From contig CAJNDS010000979.1 in the NCBI GenBank assembly GCA_905221605.1, positions 545,001 to 602,318 of the forward strand: 57,318 nt of DNA, written 5' to 3'. This DNA comes from Symbiodinium natans (taxonomy: Eukaryota; Sar; Dinophyceae; Suessiales; Symbiodiniaceae). Below are positions 53,682-57,318 of the stretch, piece after piece. Within the stretch, counting starts at the first letter, position 1, and every line of letters begins with the position of its first letter. Under the pieces are notes generated by a model. That model saw only the letters and a list, made by a program, of their open reading frames with translations, had not been told where the DNA came from and made no database searches. The position numbers and the translations under genes are program-made.

Positions 53682-53906
53682 AAGCCGACAAGCGGGCTTC
53701 TGGAAGCTGTAGAGATGTTGGAGAAACGACGTTTTGCTTAAGAAGCTCAAAAGAATGAAAGAACAATATGTTTTACTTTTGGGGGGGATTCTTAAGCAAA
53801 TAGTAGGAAAGCTGCAGCCACATGATTTGTCTCAAAACTTGACAGCCCACAGGGGTTGGATGGAAGTCTTGAGGGCTCCCTCTGCGCCAAGCTTTACTGG
53901 AATGGG
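53682..53906 (+). CDS. Two exons with a 76-nt TIR-element intron
   Basis: Exon a 53682-53730 starts after AGTTTAG and reads KPTSGLLEAVEMLEKR plus one base. The intron 53731-53806 is a complete family F element: it begins GTTTTGCTTAAGAAG and ends CTTAAGCAAATAGTAG. Exon b 53807-53906 completes an Arg codon and continues KLQPHDLSQNLTAHRGWMEV then LRAPSAPSFTGM. Without splicing, the frame stops at TAA in the element's left TIR. The element's TIR pairing, GT/AG ends and phase all agree, making this the strongest intron-by-transposition case in the window. Confidence 0.6.
53731..53806 (+). mobile_element. Family F TIR element acting as an intron (best case)
   Basis: 76 bp. Left end GTTTTGCTTAAGAAG pairs with right end ATTCTTAAGCAAATAG. 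It begins GT and ends AG, and its removal joins MLEKR to KLQPHD in frame. No coding capacity. Confidence 0.6.
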
Positions 53907-53917
53907 GTTTAGGATTT

Positions 53918-54090
53918 TCGGGTTTTAGGGTTTTAGGGTTTTAGGGTTTTTGGGTTTTTGGGTTTTTGGGTTTTTGGGTTTTCGGGTTTTAGGGTTTTAG
54001 GGTTCTATGGTTTAGGGTTTCAGGGTTTTAGGGTTCTAGGGTTTCCGGGTGTTTTAGGGTTTTAGGGTTTAGGGTTTAGGGTTTAGGGAC
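53918..54090 (+). repeat. TTTTAGGG / TTTTTGGG variant array
   Basis: Octamers TTTTAGGG and TTTTTGGG in blocks, closing with ordinary TTTAGGG. Confidence 0.9.
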
Positions 54091-54545
54091 ACAGCTTCAC
54101 CTTTCCCTGCCACTTGCCCGGCTTGGGGTCGGGGTATAGCTTGGGACCACAGATCATAGGACTCTACCTTGGATCCTAAGGTTGTACCCTTGGGTTTGGG
54201 ACCCTTTTCAAAGATCCTCCAAGGGAATATAAGGGTCATAGTAGGAGTACATGAAGGGATCCTCTTAGGGGTTTGGAGAGCAAACGAATATTGACGGGCG
54301 GCCCCTTGTGTACATCCTTGGGGGTACGAGCCTTAAACCCATGAACAGACCCCAACCCAATCACATGCTGGACCCCGTTTTGTTTCTTAGGTGCGACTTG
54401 GCAAGGCCCCATAGGGGCAGATGGCCCCTTAGTACACTCTATGCTCAGCTTGGCTAGGTCTGCCTGCTTTGTTCATTTCTAAGTGTCTCTGGGCTTGGCT
54501 TGGCTCACTTTGTTTCTTTCTAGCTTGGCTCCTATATTTTGCCTA
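54090..54545. other. No feature recognised
   Basis: Unique sequence with GGATCC-type and CTTGGCTTGGCT short repeats and no convincing frame. The same holds for 1-430, 17300-17520, 17870-18310, 40850-41200, 43200-43520, 46930-47330, 56383-56545 and 56650-57110, apart from scattered telomere-like units. Confidence 0.5.
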
Positions 54546-54546
54546 A

Positions 54547-55560
54547 GTGCGGCCACGCAAGCTTGCTTTGAAGCACATCATGGCATCAAGAGGAAGTGGT
54601 TTAAGGCCATATCATGAACATTCTTCTAAGCAGTCCCGCCCCCCCCGCCCTGCCCCCGCGTGCAACTTTACCTTCAAGAACTCCGGGACAACGCCATCAC
54701 AAGACCTGTGTGTTTCTAAATGGGGCAGGCTGCGCCAAGACACACTTTGGAAATGGTAAACACGGCTCAGAAAATTCACATTGAAACTCAATTGTTGTCA
54801 ATCCCGAGCCGACCCTGTCCACCCTGTAATCCTGCAAGCCTACGACCTACGACATCGTACCCTAAACGTACACCCTGTCCCCCTCCAGAACTTCACCGGA
54901 GGGATTTGCCGCAGCCGTATCCATCTGACGGGCCTTGTTCACACATTCATCTTGCTAGTGTCCTGCGCACAGCAAAATTACACACTCCGGCTGCTCCCCT
55001 CGACAACATCATACTAAGTGCGAGACTTTCCACGTAGGCGTTCACTCCGCAAGCCCCTTGGCAAGACCTGCACTTGCAGGTGCAGAAGACGCAGCACCAC
55101 TGTTATCAAAAGATGAAGCTCGGTGATGGCGCTGCTTCTCGGATAATCTGGACATTCCCCAAAATACATGTACATGTTACACATATATATATATATATAT
55201 ATATATAGAAACATGTATAAGTCAATATATATATATATATATTATATATATGCATGTATTGCATGCAGCACTGGCCTTCTCACTGCAACCATGCGATTGG
55301 CTCGGTGAGGGATCGGTGGATGTCCATGCTGGTCTGCGGGCCACGATGAACACCCAGACGAAGAGCATCATCGAGGACAGATACTTGGGAGGATTTGCCC
55401 CCCAAAGCCCCGAAGCCCTGAGTCCTCGGACCATCTGCAAGGTCCGTCGTTGTTCACTTGATGTTTGGAGTTCGTCTCGTCTTTGGAAAGGTTCGTCGTT
55501 CTCGGCCCGAGACTCGTGTCACAGCCATTTGTTCAGTGTCAGGGAGTGGCTGAGTGGCTG
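54547..55560 (+). CDS. Hypothetical open frames in a repeat-poor stretch
   Basis: 54547-54759 reads LALKHIMASRGSGLRPYHEH and ends QDTLWKW. Two other frames cover 54720-55037. After a (TA)n tract, 55250-55564 reads GEGSVDVHAGLRATMNTQTK then SIIEDRYLGGFAPQSPEAL, plausibly ending at CTGCAAG/GTCC near 55441. No telomere-like arrays interrupt 54.1-55.6 kb. No family recognised. Confidence 0.3.
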
Positions 55561-55647
55561 GTGACAGGGTGTGGCCTCCGAAGCTGATCGTCTAGGGTCT
55601 TGGGTTTAGGGTTTATAGGTTTGGCTCTGTGAGTGGGTCTGTAGGGT

Positions 55648-55902
55648 TTGAATATCGGAATATCTCTGCTCGAACCATGGCCCCATGGCTATGTCCATGC
55701 AACCAGTGCAGCATCAGAGCATCCATGCTCGCGCCTTGATTGTGTTCACGCAGTCAGTACATCGAGCAAGGTAGTTTTCAGAAGGCATCGGTTAACCGTG
55801 AAAGTGTGGCTCCTGGCAGGCGTTCCCAGAGCTGACGAAGCCAAAAACACAAGACAAAATAGGGCGCCGCAAGCATGTCATTTAATGTTGCACTCATTGT
55901 GA
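55648..55902 (+). CDS. Hypothetical 84-residue open frame
   Basis: Reads GISLLEPWPHGYVHATSAAS then EHPCSRLDCVHAVSTSSKV. Part of its DNA (AGAGCATCCATG at about 55708) resembles one unit of the 40-bp array at 3.3 kb. Unrecognised. Confidence 0.25.
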   Translation: MNIGISLLEPWPHGYVHATSAASEHPCSRLDCVHAVSTSSKVVFRRHRLTVKVWLLAGVPRADEAKNTRQNRAPQACHLMLHSL

Positions 55903-56136
55903 CTCATGCTTTCAAAGCAGAGCACATCAGTCATAGAATGTCCTATATGAAAGTTTAAGTTCGGGCTGGTTTCTTGACGACCCGAAACTTGTGCTTCCAA
56001 GCCTCAAAATAGTGCCCTGTCTGAGCCCAATCTAGTAAAGTGCCCTGTCTGAGTCCAATGTACTAAACATTCCCTCTGGACGAGAGACCGTGCCCGGTCC
56101 CGCCCGGCACTGCCCTACTGCTGCAATCCATCCACC

Positions 56137-56382
56137 TTGGGAGGAGTTTCACCAGAAGTGCTTGCTGCAAACGCGTTGCTGGCCATGTTATCCAGGGACC
56201 TTAACTCAGGCACGAAGCCGTTGCAGGGGGCGCCTCGCCGGACAGGAAGCAGGTGCTCGAGCAGGAGCGATGGGCGCGAACGGATGCCCTGCCCTTGGAG
56301 CGCCGGGGCTTTGTGTTCGGGTTTGCGCCCTCAAGTGAATTTCAATGAGACATGCATCGACGAGACCGGGCGTGCAGGATAG
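56137..56382 (+). CDS. Overlapping coding-like frames (EVLAANALLAMLSRDLN / VLEQERWARTDALPLERR)
   Basis: From 56137 the frame GGVSPEVLAANALLAMLSRD then LNS looks genuine to about 56208. Past that point another frame becomes the better one: after AACTCAG at 56209 it reads HEAVAGGASPDRKQVLEQER then WARTDALPLERRGFVFGFA and TGA at 56346-56348. The switch could be a frameshifted pseudogene or two exons with an unrecognised splice. The first frame nominally continues to 56382. Confidence 0.35.
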   Translation: MGGVSPEVLAANALLAMLSRDLNSGTKPLQGAPRRTGSRCSSRSDGRERMPCPWSAGALCSGLRPQVNFNETCIDETGRAG

Positions 56383-57109
56383 CAAAACCTGATGATCTCA
56401 AGAGCACAGTTTGCCCAGCTCCGGGAAGTGATGTGTCCGTCTTTCCATCTGTCTCTGTCTCTGGTTGTAAAAGTTTAGTTGCATGCAGGTAGGAGCACTA
56501 GGGGTGTCCTCCAAGTACCCCTCAACTGAATTACACCGGAATCTTGGTAGCCAAGTGGACCCTGTTACCCTTTTTGTGGTTCAAGGTTCCCTTATACAGT
56601 ACCCTAAACCAACCCTAAACCCTAAACCGCCCATCCTGGTTAGGCTACTCTGGTAGAGTTGATAAGACGAGGTGCCCGCGCAGTACCGCCGGATCGTACA
56701 CCGCCTGCTTGGGGCGGAAGACCTGCCACCACTGCGCGCTTGGGGTTTAGGCTTTTAGGGTTTAGGGTTTAGGGGTTGGGTCGCCGACTTCTGGGCGACC
56801 TCAGTTTAGGGGTTGAGGGTGTAGGGTCTAAAGGTCAGGGTTTCAGGGATTATAGGACGATTAGCCAAGGAGAGGGGTTTTGACGACTGAGGGCTTCCAG
56901 GGCGTAGTGACTTAGTCACCCAAGAAGTTTCCCCCAAGCCTCTGATGAAGCAGCACTTAGTCTGGATTCAGCTACACCCGAATCCGTCTCCCTAACTGCA
57001 AACGCTTAACTTGTAAAGGGTGCATCCTGACCCCCACTGAAAGCCGACTAGGCTTAACAGCCCGTTTATGTTTGTGTATGTGGGTACATGCAATCTGTGT
57101 ATGTATCCA

Positions 57110-57140
57110 TATTATATATGTATGCATATACATACATACA

Positions 57141-57176
<36 letters not shown>

Positions 57177-57215
57177 TATGTATATATATATGTGTATATA
57201 TATATGTATGTTAGC
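57110..57215. repeat. (TACA)n/(TATG)n microsatellite
   Basis: ATACATACATAC then TATATATG. Similar TA-rich tracts: 10300-10390, 17942-17962, 19020-19075, 40105-40150, 47030-47070, 55181-55252. Confidence 0.9.
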
Positions 57216-57318
57216 ATATAATATATAGGTTTGTAAAATCACATATTCATACTATTTATCTTTTGAGCTCTGTAACCCCCTAGAAGCACTCTTAAGGCCT
57301 CCGAAGCCCTAAACCCTA

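Larger units (their letters stand above)
1..57318. repeat. Other interstitial telomere-like arrays
   Basis: C-strand (CCCTAAA): 434-509, 2033-2106, 8690-8783, 9957-10030, 13000-13075, 15645-15718, 17000-17092, 20848-20901, 21343-21416, 25497-25533, 40420-40473, 41701-41819, 44037-44131, 44584-44642, 45350-45466, 45815-45881, 48268-48362, 52723-52768. G-strand (TTTAGGG): 4279-4307, 5717-5777, 14679-14718, 20493-20541, 25664-25739, 25808-25857, 41417-41477, 45654-45720, 46898-46925, 50766-50855, 52436-52540, 52911-52978. Singles and degenerate units fill many gaps. None is terminal in the window. Confidence 0.9.

Noticed and set aside
1-57318. True chromosome end
   Set aside because: Telomere-like arrays occur in both orientations throughout, are short and mixed with unique sequence; neither edge of the window is a long terminal array.
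1-57318. tRNA, rRNA, spliced-leader gene or retrotransposon
   Set aside because: I looked for T-loop GTTCGAATC contexts, rRNA-like blocks, a spliced-leader sequence and reverse transcriptase or integrase motifs and found none.

Overview
The window looks like nuclear DNA of a protist, most likely a dinoflagellate of Symbiodiniaceae/Polarella type. A chromerid or another alga with the same telomere repeat cannot be excluded. Evidence: more than 45 interstitial arrays of the TTTAGGG-type telomere repeat in both orientations; one clear gene for a degenerate RCC1-like beta-propeller protein of a kind common in dinoflagellates; introns of about 75-125 nt that need GA or GC donors as well as GT; and many short elements with terminal inverted repeats (TIRs). 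I saw no bacterial operon, rRNA, tRNA, CRISPR array or viral gene.

Layout. 1-25.9 kb and 40.1-57.3 kb form a mosaic of telomere-like arrays, short TIR elements of at least ten families (called A-L here), minisatellites, microsatellites and homopolymer runs, with small unique islands of about 50-180 nt. Many islands read as open, plus-strand, exon-like pieces next to AG acceptors. The best are the RCC1-like gene (21598-22846), a short-exon coiled-coil-like gene (15753-17174), and linked exon sets at 19220-19645, 48369-49032, 51427-52047, 53024-53320 and 53682-53906. Most islands match no family I recognise. Any 60-100 nt island has a fair chance of one open frame, so single islands are low confidence. 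The linked exons, where phases agree across an intron, are better supported.

26.0-40.1 kb is different. Two head-to-tail copies of a 6.5-7.6 kb unit abut exactly at 33637/33638 and sit inside a (TA)n tract. The unit begins TGTG, ends CACA, and its first and last 31 bp form an imperfect TIR (24 of 31 matching). Inside are an AT-rich satellite of nested palindromes, a GA/CT-rich internally repetitive module and an ATT/ACT triplet array. It has no convincing gene.

How the parts may work together. Several short TIR elements appear to be introns: their ends coincide with GT/GC...AG, and removing them joins flanking exon frames (53731-53806; 19262-19379 and 19430-19551; 53080-53203; 51793-51897). 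This fits introner elements that create introns as they transpose. Telomere-like arrays lie inside some of these introns and inside several TIR elements, so this locus combines intron gain, telomere-repeat seeding and a large TIR element with a palindromic satellite.
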